DNA from: Mesobacillus selenatarsenatis SF-1 | Lineage (GTDB): Bacteria; Bacillota; Bacilli; Bacillales; Cytobacillaceae | Direction: 5' to 3' | DNA length: 64,000 nt | Assembly: GCF_000813125.1 (NCBI RefSeq) | Contig: NZ_BASE01000008.1 | Location: forward strand, 62,001 to 126,000 | Shown: one piece after another, positions 17,115 to 24,689 of the stretch | Layout: each line of letters opens with the position of its first letter | How positions within the stretch are numbered: the first letter of the stretch is position 1 | Made by a program: the position numbers and the translations under genes | The notes under the pieces: model-generated | The model's input: only the letters and a program-made list of their open reading frames with translations | Databases searched by the model: none | What the model was told of the DNA's origin: nothing

Positions 17115-17240
17115 TTACTTTCTCTTTTGCGCTTTTAACTTATTCATTTCCAGTTCAGCTGCATATTCCTCTTGTGATTTACCTTGCTTGAAGCTTTCAG
17201 ATTGGATTTTCCTGAACTTGTTGTCATTTTGATTTGGCAT
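17115..17240 (-). CDS. 41-residue charged protein
   Basis: The minus-strand reading frame starts at ATG 17240, seven bases after AAGGAGG, and encodes 41 residues rich in Lys, Gln and Glu (MPNQNDNKFRKIQSESFKQG at the N-terminus, LEMNKLKAQKRK at the C-terminus). The strong ribosome binding site and the opposing terminator support a real gene. It has the look of a small Bacillus spore or stress protein, but I cannot name it. Confidence 0.6.
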   Translation of the reverse strand: MPNQNDNKFRKIQSESFKQGKSQEEYAAELEMNKLKAQKRK

Positions 17241-17458
17241 AAAAAAACCTCCTTCTTATCATGAGTATTATTTGTTCAAAGTCTGGGGGATTATTCTGCA
17301 AAAATGAATCTATTTTTTTAAATAGAGCTGGTTAAATTTCTCATAATTCTATATTATTTTGCTATTCCGGATATAATGAAAGCGCTTTACATGTGAAACT
17401 CTTCACAAGTATAATAAGAGTGTAAATAAAACACTATTCATTTCCGGGAGGAATCGCA

Positions 17459-17605
17459 ATGTTAGCTGACCTTATCTATGAATTCAAAAATTGGTGGATT
17501 GGTGAATTGCCAAAGGTCGGACATGAGGAGTTTGAAAGAATCGAATCAAAACATACTAGAGTTCATCACGATGAAGATATATATGAAATCATTCGAGTGC
17601 ATTAA
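17459..17605 (+). CDS. 48-residue hypothetical protein
   Basis: ATG 17459 follows GGGAGGA, and the frame encodes 48 residues (MLADLIYEFKNWWIGELPK, then histidine-rich TRVHHDEDIYEIIRVH). A terminator follows. A decayed copy of this gene is found at 34082-34184, so the sequence has been duplicated. Function unknown. Confidence 0.65.
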   Translation: MLADLIYEFKNWWIGELPKVGHEEFERIESKHTRVHHDEDIYEIIRVH

Positions 17606-17619
17606 AAACACATCAGTTT

Positions 17620-17654
17620 GCAGTCCGATTCCAAAGTGAGTTGGACTGTTTTTA
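17620..17654 (+). terminator. intrinsic terminator
   Basis: A 9-bp stem AGTCCGATT / AGTTGGACT (with G-T pairs) is followed by GTTTTTAT. Confidence 0.7.
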
Positions 17655-17770
17655 TATGTAGAAATAAATGGCTGACTGGTATATGATTAATACTTATGAT
17701 GATTTGGTTTTTACACAAAGAAAATGGATAAAACTAAACAATGAACGTACAAGAATATGGAGTTGATTTT

Positions 17771-17932
17771 TTGAGTAAAGCAAAGGGCAAGAGCGGAACA
17801 GGAAGAGGTACTGGCAAGAAAGGCTGGAATCGCTGGCAAGCTAGTGCAAATAAAGCTAAGAGTTTCAAGCCGTACAAAAGTAAAGGTGTAAAACATGGAG
17901 ATGCTTCAAAGGATGAAGCCTCTGAAAAATAG
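17771..17932 (+). CDS. small basic hypothetical protein
   Basis: A 53-residue Lys/Gly-rich protein (SKAKGKSGTGRGTGKKGWN, then ASANKAKSFKPYKSKGVKHG). TTG at 17771 has GGAG eight bases upstream. The ATG at 17741 in the same frame has no ribosome binding site. Net charge is strongly positive, so nucleic-acid binding is conceivable but untested. Function unknown; the gene ends at a terminator of the dispersed repeat family. Confidence 0.55.
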   Translation: MSKAKGKSGTGRGTGKKGWNRWQASANKAKSFKPYKSKGVKHGDASKDEASEK

Positions 17933-17948
17933 TGACTGTAGTTTAACA

Positions 17949-17985
17949 AGGCGTTGATCCAGAAATGGATTGACGCTTTTTTTGT
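17949..17985 (+). terminator. intrinsic terminator, dispersed-repeat family
   Basis: GGCGTTGATCC / GGATTGACGC stem followed by seven T. It shares sequence with the hairpins at 31377, 39950 and 46313. Confidence 0.75.
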
Positions 17986-18086
17986 GTTATTCAATAAAAT
18001 AATTACTATTTTTAATAAAAATTTATTGTAAATCAATAAATAACATGATAAATTCAAATTGACATTAAATGAATGAGGTGCTTGTG

Positions 18087-18578
18087 ATGAAAAAAGGTTC
18101 AACACTTTTTTTGAAGGTAGCTGTAATTTTTATCGGCATACCGGTTTTGGCTTTGTGTCTGTTTTTATTGCCTCAGATCGCTTCTGAGGCGAATGAGGCA
18201 ATGGAAAGAGGTTCAGATCTGGCTTTTGCGGTTTACGCAATTTTAATGGTTCTGTATGTTTCGGCCGTTCCATTTTACTTCGCTCTGTATCAATCATTTA
18301 CCCTTTTAACGTATATCGACAGAAACGAGGCTTTCTCTGACTTATCTGTAATCGCTCTAAAGAAAATCAAAAATAGTGCGATCATTATCAGCGGATTGTT
18401 CGTGGTTGCCCTCCCATTTGTCTATGTTTTAGCGGAGGTAGATGATGCTCCGGGCCTTATCCTCATCGGAATGGGGATGGTTTTTGCTCCGTTGGTGGTT
18501 GCTGTTTTTGCAGCAGTTCTGCAGCGACTTTTAAAAGAAGCCATCGATTACAAAGAAGAGAACGACTTAATAGTCTGA
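18087..18578 (+). CDS. DUF2975 membrane protein (YoaS-like)
   Basis: A 163-residue protein with four predicted membrane helices in the DUF2975 arrangement. YQSFTLLTYIDRNEAFSDLSVIAL, between helices 2 and 3, is the most typical stretch. ATG 18087 has GAGGTG upstream, better than the ATG at 18069. It is immediately followed by a small HTH regulator, the same pairing as B. subtilis yoaS-yozG. Such pairs may work as a membrane-linked switch, but the function is not established. Confidence 0.85.
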   Translation: MKKGSTLFLKVAVIFIGIPVLALCLFLLPQIASEANEAMERGSDLAFAVYAILMVLYVSAVPFYFALYQSFTLLTYIDRNEAFSDLSVIALKKIKNSAIIISGLFVVALPFVYVLAEVDDAPGLILIGMGMVFAPLVVAVFAAVLQRLLKEAIDYKEENDLIV

Positions 18579-18588
18579 GGTGATAATA

Positions 18589-18804
18589 ATGGCAATTATA
18601 ATTAATATTGATGTGATGTTGGCAAAAAGGAAAATGAGCGTAACAGAGCTTTCAGATCGAGTTGGAATCACAATGGCTAACCTTTCTATTTTGAAAAATG
18701 GCAAAGCAAAAGCAATACGGCTTTCCACACTGGAGGCAATTTGCAAAGCATTAGAATGCCAGCCTGGAGATATATTGGAATATAAAAGTGATGAAGAGCA
18801 TTGA
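18589..18804 (+). CDS. XRE-family HTH regulator (YozG-like)
   Basis: A 71-residue DNA-binding protein consisting almost only of a Cro/CI-type helix-turn-helix: LAKRKMSVTELSDRVGIT, then NLSILKNGKAKAIRLSTLEAICKAL and the characteristic CQPGDILEY. ATG 18589 has GAGG nine bases upstream, at the end of the DUF2975 gene. It is probably an autoregulator of this two-gene operon and possibly controlled by its membrane partner; that is inference. Confidence 0.88.
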   Translation: MAIIINIDVMLAKRKMSVTELSDRVGITMANLSILKNGKAKAIRLSTLEAICKALECQPGDILEYKSDEEH

Positions 18805-18994
18805 TATGAGTGACAGAATCGTTAATTGCTAATTGAGTGAATAAAACGTGCGGTGATCCAGAGCAGGAGGATGACCGTATTTTTTATTGGTACAGATTAA
18901 TTTTTTTATGTGAAGATGGTTAGTTTGAATAGCAAGAATAAGGACATGTACACGCACATATGATGGGGGGAAGTCTGTATTAGGGGTGGGGAAA

Positions 18995-19789
18995 ATGGCA
19001 AATCCGATTGTTGTCAGGTCGTTGGATGAAATACAGTTTTGGTCCAGAATCATGAAGGAACATGCTTTGTTTTTAAGCCTCGGATTTACTTACGAACAAC
19101 AGCATTTGATAGCTGAGGCTCAACAATTTATTAATGTCTTTGAGCGTATCGAGGAAAAGCTCTCAAGGTTTTCCGCGGACACGGATATACGCCAAGTTCA
19201 GGCCTTTAACAATGAGGTTTATCAAGCGGCTGTTGCGATTTGGAGTTACAAGAGAAAGGTATTAGGCTTAACTCTGCGCTGTGAAATCCGAACAAATAAT
19301 TTTCCATTATTGGTTGACCATGTTAGCAGAGAAGCTGCTTATTTTGCCAACAGGTTAAAAGAGCTTAACGAAGGAAAACTTGCACCCCAACCTGATAAAA
19401 TCATTCAAGAAAATCTTTTCTTTTTAAAAATTATGGCCGACCATGCAAAATTCATCGGACATCTCTTAGACCCTTCCGAAAGAAAGCTAGTAGATCAAGC
19501 TAATGAGTTTAGTCATGATTTTGATCAGCTGGTATTCCAGGCGGTTGATTTAGACACCATGCGTCCACAATCTGAAACAGTCCCAATCTTGGATCAATTC
19601 CTGGACCAAAACAGAGTTTCAGTAGTTTCACTAAGAGACTTTAAGAAAACAGCCAGAGAATTAATAGAGGCTTGCCGAATTAAAAGCAATATTCATCCCC
19701 TCTTAGCAGACCATACATTTAGAGAAGCAGAGAGGTTCTTAGAGATTATCGATTTATATGAGGCTCACCTTATAAAAGCAAAGCAATAA
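18995..19789 (+). CDS. DUF2935 protein
   Basis: A 264-residue helical protein made of two similar halves. Each half begins with a (F)W.RIMKEHALFL / LKIMADHAKFIGHLL type helix and later has a conserved His (LVDHVSREAAYF in half 1, LADHTFREAERFLE in half 2). Conserved Glu and His in four-helix units suggest ferritin-like metal binding, as proposed for DUF2935. ATG 18995 lies seven bases after AGGGGT. It is monocistronic; a REP-like palindrome begins nine bases after its stop. Confidence 0.85.
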   Translation: MANPIVVRSLDEIQFWSRIMKEHALFLSLGFTYEQQHLIAEAQQFINVFERIEEKLSRFSADTDIRQVQAFNNEVYQAAVAIWSYKRKVLGLTLRCEIRTNNFPLLVDHVSREAAYFANRLKELNEGKLAPQPDKIIQENLFFLKIMADHAKFIGHLLDPSERKLVDQANEFSHDFDQLVFQAVDLDTMRPQSETVPILDQFLDQNRVSVVSLRDFKKTARELIEACRIKSNIHPLLADHTFREAERFLEIIDLYEAHLIKAKQ

Positions 19790-19797
19790 AGAACCCC

Positions 19798-19842
19798 GGG
19801 GACGTACATGTGCTTCCTTTTTGCAAGCACCAGGTACGTCCC
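19798..19842. repeat. REP-like palindrome, copy 1
   Basis: A 45-bp imperfect palindrome with arms GGGGACGTAC...GTACGTCCC and an inner TGCTTCC/GCAAGCA pairing around TTTTT. A similar element lies at 39012-39055, and a half-like remnant at 20283-20340. Confidence 0.75.
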
Positions 19843-19863
19843 GATGCTGTTTATGCACGTGCA

Positions 19864-20276
19864 TTTAAAGGACATTTCAGTAACTGGGGGTATTGAATTG
19901 TCTAATAAAAGTGGTTTAATAGACATTTCAGGTGCTGACGGGGCTTGAAACGTCTAATAAAAGTGGTTTAATAGACATTTCAGAAGCTGGTGTAGCTTGA
20001 AATGTCTAATAAAAGGTGTTTAATAGACATTTCGGAAACTGTTGTAGCTTGAAATGTCTAATAAAAGGTGTTTAATAGACATTTCGGAAACTGTTGTAGC
20101 TTGAAATGTCTAATAAAAGGTGTTTAATAGACATTTGAGAGACTGTGGGAGCTTGAAATGTCTAATAAAAGTGGTTTAAAGGACATTTCGGACGCTGGGC
20201 AGTCTGTAAATGTCTATTAAATTGGTTTAAGGACATTTCGGAAACTGAGGAAGCTACAAATGTCTATTAAAAGTTG
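19864..20276. repeat. array of eight tandem 51-52 bp hairpin units
   Basis: Units start at 19864, 19915, 19967, 20019, 20071, 20123, 20175 and 20226. Each has the form TTTAATAGACATTTC, about 17 variable bases, then GAAATGTCTAATAAAA, so each unit can fold into a hairpin with arms of ten or more bp. Units 4 and 5 are identical; the outer ones diverge (AGGACATTTC, AAATGTCTATTAAA). The array contains no open frame and sits between the REP-like palindrome and an HxlR regulator gene. Confidence 0.92.
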
Positions 20277-20282
20277 TTTAAT

Positions 20283-20340
20283 GGGAGACACGGGAACGTA
20301 CCCAACGATTTTTCTCATACGTAGAAACGTCCCTGGGTTT
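20283..20340. repeat. REP-like remnant at right edge of hairpin array
   Basis: GGGAACGTACCC and, 30 bases later, AAACGTCCCTGGG repeat the ACGT-CCC arms of the REP-like palindromes in a rearranged form. Confidence 0.4.
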
Positions 20341-20426
20341 CCTAGTTAATTTTGTCTCAATGATAGGGAGGCAACATTCACTTCTTCATCTTAGTAGGCC
20401 CCTTGCGAATAGGTAAGTTCATAGCT

Positions 20427-20753
20427 ATGGGTATAAATTTCAAAAAATATTACCGAATGGGTCTTCAACGTACACCATTTTATAAGGTCGGCGGCAAATG
20501 GAAGCTCATCATTCTCTGGCATCCTGGCTTTGAAGGCACTTACAGATATAACGAGCTGAGACGACTTCTGCCAGGCATAACCCACAAAATGCTTAGTCAG
20601 CAGCTAAAGGAGCTCGAACAAGAAGGCTTGATTGAACGAAAGCAATACATTGAAATGCCACCAAAAGTGGAATACTCCATTTCCGAAATGGGACTATCTC
20701 TAAAACCTCTTTTAGAAGAAATGCACAAGTGGGGTCGAGAACATGGGAATTGA
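20427..20753 (+). CDS. HxlR-family transcriptional regulator
   Basis: A winged-helix regulator of about 108 residues. GGKWKLIILWHP, YNELRRLLPGITHKMLSQQLKELEQEGLIERKQY and PPKVEYSISEMG are near-consensus HxlR motifs. The N-terminus is unusual: the Cys-Pro that usually begins the domain (CPVE..L..IGGKWK) is replaced by RTPFYKVGGKWK. No good ribosome binding site precedes ATG 20427, ATG 20457 or TTG 20403, so the start is uncertain and the 5' part may be eroded near the repeat array. No obvious target gene is adjacent. Confidence 0.75.
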   Translation: MGINFKKYYRMGLQRTPFYKVGGKWKLIILWHPGFEGTYRYNELRRLLPGITHKMLSQQLKELEQEGLIERKQYIEMPPKVEYSISEMGLSLKPLLEEMHKWGREHGN

Positions 20754-20954
20754 CCTTGAAGCTCACTTTAGTAAAACTGGGTAGCCCTCTGTTTTGTTAC
20801 CAAAAGAGCTTGGAGCATATAAGTCTTGTTTTTGTAAGGTTTAAAAAAACATTATGTTCTGGAGGATATTACAGAGCTTTTGGCTTCTTTATAGGGAGGA
20901 ATATATTGACATCAGTTAATATTACCGCTAAAATATTTTAAAATTCTAATTAAT

Positions 20955-21232
20955 AATAGCGTTGAAGAGAAGAGTAATTAAGTGATTGATATTTACAGAG
21001 AGCTCCTGGCTGCTGAAATGGAGTAATATCGAGCTTAATGAATAAAGTCTCGGAGCTTCTTACCAATCTGATGATAATTCAGGGATCGTAAGACGGGTTC
21101 TTCCGATATAAAGATAGGGTATGTTAGTACCCGAAGAGGTTGGTTTGGTGACAGATCAACAAACTGAGGTGGTACCGCGAAGTCAAACTCTCGTCCTCAA
21201 GATTCATTTCTTGGGTGGTGAGAGTTTTTTTG
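20955..21232 (+). promoter_or_regulatory. T-box riboswitch leader
   Basis: The T-box proper, GAGGTGGTACCGCG, is at 21166-21179. The stem I region AGAGAGCTCCTGGCTGCTGAA starts at 20997, and its lower strand CTCGGAGCTTC is at 21050. A terminator (AAACTCTC...GAGAGTTTTTTT) lies at 21185-21232. The leader senses an uncharged tRNA and precedes a GNAT acetyltransferase. The specifier codon is ambiguous in ...GAATAAAGTCTCGG...: AAG (Lys) or AGT (Ser) are possible. Confidence 0.88.
21185..21232 (+). terminator. T-box terminator
   Basis: A long stem AAACTCTCGTCCTCAAG / CTTGGGTGGTGAGAGTTT is followed by a T-run. The CGTCCT strand is the part that would pair with the T-box in the antiterminator. Confidence 0.85.
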
Positions 21233-21276
21233 TTGCATTTTTTCGAGATATCAATAGAGCGGAGAGGAGAAATAAG

Positions 21277-21843
21277 ATGAAGGATCCTATATTACTAAAC
21301 ATTCCAACCCAGTTAGAAACAGAAAGATTAATGCTTCGAGCGCCGAATCGGACAGGTGACGGAAGCATCGTCAACCAGGCAATAAGAGATTCATTCAATG
21401 AGTTAAAAGCGTGGCTGCCATTTGCCCAAAAGCTGCCTTCAGTCGAGGAAACCGAGATTAACCTTAGGAAAGCGCATATTAACTTTTTAAAAAGAACAAG
21501 CTTTCGTTTTCTTATTTTTCATAGAGAGACGAATGATTTCATTGGAACTGCCAGCCTTCAAGGGATCGACTGGGATATTCCTAAATGTGAAATAGGATAT
21601 TGGATCAATACGAAGTTTAGCGGCAGTGGATATATGACTGAGGCGGTAAAGGCTTTAACAGAATTCGGTCTAAATCAAATTATATTCAAGAGAATTGAAA
21701 TTAGATGTGAATCTACCAACCTAAAAAGTCGTGCCATCCCCGAAAAACTTGGATTTGAATTAGAAGGTATTTTACGGAATGATGATTTATCAGCAGATGG
21801 CAGCAGACTGACCGACACATGCTTCTATTCGGTCATTTCATAA
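21277..21843 (+). CDS. GNAT acetyltransferase (RimJ/RimL type) under T-box control
   Basis: A 188-residue N-acetyltransferase. LETERLMLRAP starts the RimJ/RimL fold, EIGYWINTKFSGSGYMTEAVKALTEFG is the acetyl-CoA-binding motif A, and NLKSRAIPEKLGFELEGILR is motif B. ATG 21277 follows GGAGAGGA. The frame stays open upstream to 21121, but that part is T-box leader, not protein. RimL homologues acetylate ribosomal protein L12 or small amines; the substrate here is unknown. T-box control would tie its expression to the charging of one tRNA, which is unusual for this family. Confidence 0.88.
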   Translation: MKDPILLNIPTQLETERLMLRAPNRTGDGSIVNQAIRDSFNELKAWLPFAQKLPSVEETEINLRKAHINFLKRTSFRFLIFHRETNDFIGTASLQGIDWDIPKCEIGYWINTKFSGSGYMTEAVKALTEFGLNQIIFKRIEIRCESTNLKSRAIPEKLGFELEGILRNDDLSADGSRLTDTCFYSVIS

Positions 21844-21848
21844 CTCAC

Positions 21849-21885
21849 AGGTGCATGGGTCCAGGGAGGATTCATGCACCTTTTT
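21849..21885 (+). terminator. intrinsic terminator, repeat-family relative
   Basis: GGTGCATG / CATGCACC stem, then TTTTTGTTGAAT. The scaffold (GGTGC...GGTCCAGGGAGGATT...TTTTTGTTGAA) resembles the dispersed terminator repeat at 31377 and 46313. Confidence 0.75.
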
Positions 21886-21930
21886 GTTGAATGTCATATT
21901 TATAGAAGGGGTTAGTTTTATAAGGAAAAG

Positions 21931-22323
21931 GTGGAGGTTATCATAAATAAACTACTGGTTTTAATTGTATTTGTCTCTCTTATTTTGGTAGCAGGATGTA
22001 GTGCCGATGGTGGGAAGGTAACTGCAAGAGATGTTCTCAAAAGGAATGAGTACGTGGATGTCTTAAAATACAATGGGTTTATGTACAATAATGTCACCGA
22101 TCTTGAATGGTTTGAGGAAATGAAGAGTAATATTCAAAAAGGAAAAGAAATTGGTGAAATCAAAAAAGTAACAACTTCCAGCCTGTTTTTTAGTGACTTT
22201 TCAGCTACAAAGTTACCTAAAGGAACGATTTTGTATGATACGGGTGATGGCAAAACAGGAGTTATTATAGTAGAAACCGAGGACGAAGAAACTTTATATT
22301 ATATGCAATTGCTTGAAGGCTAG
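21931..22323 (+). CDS. small lipoprotein
   Basis: A roughly 130-residue exported lipoprotein. A hydrophobic signal ends in the lipobox LVAGCS (Cys near residue 23). The mature part is acidic/basic mixed with no recognised domain (WFEEMKSNIQKGKEIGEIKK, LPKGTILYDTGDGK). The start is odd: GTG 21931 is part of the GGTGGAGG ribosome-binding-like sequence, which is better spaced for ATA at 21943. Function unknown. Confidence 0.7.
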   Translation: MEVIINKLLVLIVFVSLILVAGCSADGGKVTARDVLKRNEYVDVLKYNGFMYNNVTDLEWFEEMKSNIQKGKEIGEIKKVTTSSLFFSDFSATKLPKGTILYDTGDGKTGVIIVETEDEETLYYMQLLEG

Positions 22324-22485
22324 AAATCACAGACCCTCCGGATGACTTCCCTATTATAGAAGCTTGAAAGCAGAATTATTTGCATCGCTTTAAAATCCAT
22401 TCACGTATAATAATCTGAAAATTGAAACCTTTTTCTGGCGCATTCGTAAAACGTTATATAAAAAACAGTAAGGAGTGCTTGGAAA

Positions 22486-22707
22486 ATGGGGTGGAGTTTA
22501 GCCAGGAATACAGATTTTAGCGGTTATCAAATCGAAATTGCTGTTATTTTATCATTGTTCATCATAATCGGAGTGTGGGTTTATTATGATTCAGACAGAT
22601 ACTTTGTCGGTATAAAGAGACATATTTTTTGGATTTTAACAATTATCACCGGTCCAGTAGGTCTTATCGTCTATTTAATTCAGCGGAAAAAAGAGGGACT
22701 TGTTTAA
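22486..22707 (+). CDS. small two-helix membrane protein
   Basis: 73 residues, with AAGGAG before the ATG. Two hydrophobic helices (IAVILSLFIIIGVWVYY and HIFWILTIITGPVGLIVYLI) are joined by a polar loop, ending in QRKKEG. The TGPVGLIVYL helix is typical of small Bacillus membrane proteins; no function can be assigned. Confidence 0.65.
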   Translation: MGWSLARNTDFSGYQIEIAVILSLFIIIGVWVYYDSDRYFVGIKRHIFWILTIITGPVGLIVYLIQRKKEGLV

Positions 22708-22763
22708 TTAACATACAGATGGAGGATTGAAAAGAATAGAATTAATTTTGATAGATAGCACCT

Positions 22764-22798
22764 GAGCGTTGATCCAATCAAGAACAACGCTTTTTTTT
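22764..22798 (+). terminator. intrinsic terminator
   Basis: AGCGTTG / CAACGCT stem, eight T following; carries GCGTTGATCCA like the dispersed terminator repeats. Confidence 0.75.
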
Positions 22799-22939
22799 AT
22801 GCTTAATGAAACAAACGAAGCAGATTGTTATAGTAAGCAATTGGTAAATTTTGTTGAAATACCTAGAAATACTAGGTAAACTATAAGAAGAAACTATACT
22901 TGTAGTGAAACATTCTAATACCACTGGAGGAGAGAGAAA

Positions 22940-23401
22940 ATGAAGTATGTGGGTGGTTGGTTTATTATTACATTTTCTTATTTCGTAACCTTATATCTTT
23001 CTGCAGTAACAGGTTTTTTAATATTTCCTGAAACAGAGTATTTAGGGAATAATAGGCATCGATTTAACGAGGAGAATAGACTTTATGTAAAGTATTTTGT
23101 CTCTGTAATGATGATTGTGGTACCTTACGTGATTGCGGGAATCTATGTAAGGATTAGTCACTATTCAATAAAAGAAGGATTATGGATCAGTCTAGTTCCT
23201 GTTGTCTGTGAGAGGGTAATCATTTTTCTTTTGGGATTACTGTTTGTACCAAGGTTCTTATCAGGATGGGATATTACTTCAGTAGTTCCTTTCATTCAAT
23301 GGAAAACTAAAGCATTTTATTTTTCATATGCGTACATTTTATCGGGATTTATTAGTGTTTTTATTACTATTGGAGTTGCTAAAATAAAAATACGGAAATA
23401 A
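22940..23401 (+). CDS. four-helix membrane protein of unknown function
   Basis: 153 residues with four hydrophobic segments (residues about 5-27, 50-67, 75-100 and 125-147) and few charged residues. GGAGGAGAG precedes the ATG. No family recognised. It lies upstream of a decayed gene. Confidence 0.65.
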   Translation: MKYVGGWFIITFSYFVTLYLSAVTGFLIFPETEYLGNNRHRFNEENRLYVKYFVSVMMIVVPYVIAGIYVRISHYSIKEGLWISLVPVVCERVIIFLLGLLFVPRFLSGWDITSVVPFIQWKTKAFYFSYAYILSGFISVFITIGVAKIKIRK

Positions 23402-23469
23402 CACCTACTAGTCTTTAGAAGGAGAGAGCTTATTATTATGTGTATTTCATTTAAAGTTGGTTTGTGATT

Positions 23470-23732
23470 GTGAAGAAAATTATTTTCGGAATATATCTAC
23501 TTTATTATTATATGATGGATATAATGCCATTAAAGAAAACAAACAAAAATAGTAGTGTGTTTAAAGAAACCACTGAATTATAAGATGGAAATAATGAATT
23601 AATTGAGACCATCACTATTGTTTGCAAAAGTATTGAATTAATGGACGACCCTAAATATATGACGTTAATGAAGTGGAATTCATAAGTTTTACTGATGAAA
23701 ATAACAAAATTCCCCCTTTGTTGTCTGCTCAA
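23470..23732 (+). pseudogene. decayed small gene (internal stop and frameshift)
   Basis: From GTG 23470 a frame gives VKKIIFGIYLLYYYMMDIM, hits TAA at 23581, continues in the same frame (DGNNELIETITIVCKSIEL and DDPKY), and then needs a frameshift near 23660 to continue as DVNEVEFISFTDENNKIPPL up to a TAG near 23732. The product would have been a small membrane-anchored or secreted protein. The reading is mine and could be coincidental. Confidence 0.4.
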
Positions 23733-23742
23733 TAGGATCTTT

Positions 23743-24627
23743 TTATATGTAAGCAAAAATGTTCTTTTTAATATAGTTACTTAAAATCAAAAGAGAAGGA
23801 CTGATGAATTTCTCTTTTGGCGAGATGATGGAAAAGCTTCTGTGGCTTTTTTCCTGAATTTCATATCCTTCTAACTGTCCTGATTCAAGTTCATCATGCA
23901 AAACATGCTGAGGCAAAAAACCAATGCCTCGGCTTTTTTTAATTGATTGTAATATAGCTTCGTTTGTATCGAACTCAAAAACCTTAGTTGGCCTGAATTC
24001 ATTCAGTTCAAAAAGTTGATCGATGTGTTCCCTTGTATTCGATCCTTTTTTCCTTAAAAAGAATGCCTGGTTTTTTAATTGGTGTATTGAGGATATCCCA
24101 TCCATTCTCGCACCTTTTCCAGCGACGAGTACTAATTCATCTTTTAAAATCGCCTTATAGTTGAATTCAGGATCATTATTTGCCTTTGCAGCTATTGCTA
24201 CATCCAATTTCCCCTTTTTTAATTTTTCAAGGATGATATCTGTTTGATCAATGACTAAATCCACCTTAATATTTTCATATTTATTTTGGAAGTCTATGAT
24301 TAAAGGCGGCATAATATAATTACCGACTGTTGTGCATGCCCCTACTTTTATTTCTCCTGTTTCAAGATTCGTCAATGCTGTCATTGCTTTATCTGTTTCT
24401 TCTGTCAGCAACAGGATTTTTTCGGTATATTGAAGCAATCTTCGTCCTGCGTCAGTTAACTCTACCTTCCGTCCACTACGAGTAAAGAGGGACAGCTTAT
24501 AATATACTTCTAATGCTTCTATTTGTCTGGAAACGGCAGGTTGGCTGAGCGAGACCTTCTCTGCTGCTTTGGAGAAGTTAAGGTAGTTTGCTACATAATA
24601 AAAACTTTTTAATTGGTGAAAATCCAT
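23743..24627 (-). CDS. LysR-family transcriptional regulator, divergent from selD
   Basis: A 294-residue LysR regulator. The winged helix at residues 1-60 (MDFHQLKSFYYVANYLNF, then SKAAEKVSLSQPAVSRQI) is textbook, followed by a type-2 periplasmic-binding-like effector domain from about residue 88. ATG 24627 has GAGGTG upstream on its strand. It is transcribed away from selD with about 60 bases between them, so it probably binds this shared region and controls the selenium/sulfur island. The CysL/CysB-like architecture would fit a sulfur- or selenium-related effector, which is inference. Confidence 0.88.
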   Translation of the reverse strand: MDFHQLKSFYYVANYLNFSKAAEKVSLSQPAVSRQIEALEVYYKLSLFTRSGRKVELTDAGRRLLQYTEKILLLTEETDKAMTALTNLETGEIKVGACTTVGNYIMPPLIIDFQNKYENIKVDLVIDQTDIILEKLKKGKLDVAIAAKANNDPEFNYKAILKDELVLVAGKGARMDGISSIHQLKNQAFFLRKKGSNTREHIDQLFELNEFRPTKVFEFDTNEAILQSIKKSRGIGFLPQHVLHDELESGQLEGYEIQEKSHRSFSIISPKEKFISPSLLILSNYIKKNIFAYI

Positions 24628-24689
24628 TTTTACACCTCGGATTCTTAACATGGTATGATGAAGGTACTAAAAATAAGAAGGAGAAGAGT

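Noticed and set aside
19864-20276. CRISPR array
   Set aside because: The units follow one another without unique spacers, the inverted repeat spans the whole unit, the variable part between arms is similar in most units, and no cas gene is near.
20729-20941. 70-codon frame after the HxlR gene
   Set aside because: It overlaps the HxlR end, lacks a ribosome binding site and shows no protein-like pattern.
21121-21276. N-terminal extension of the GNAT protein
   Set aside because: This part encodes the T-box and its terminator; ATG 21277 has its own GGAGAGGA site.
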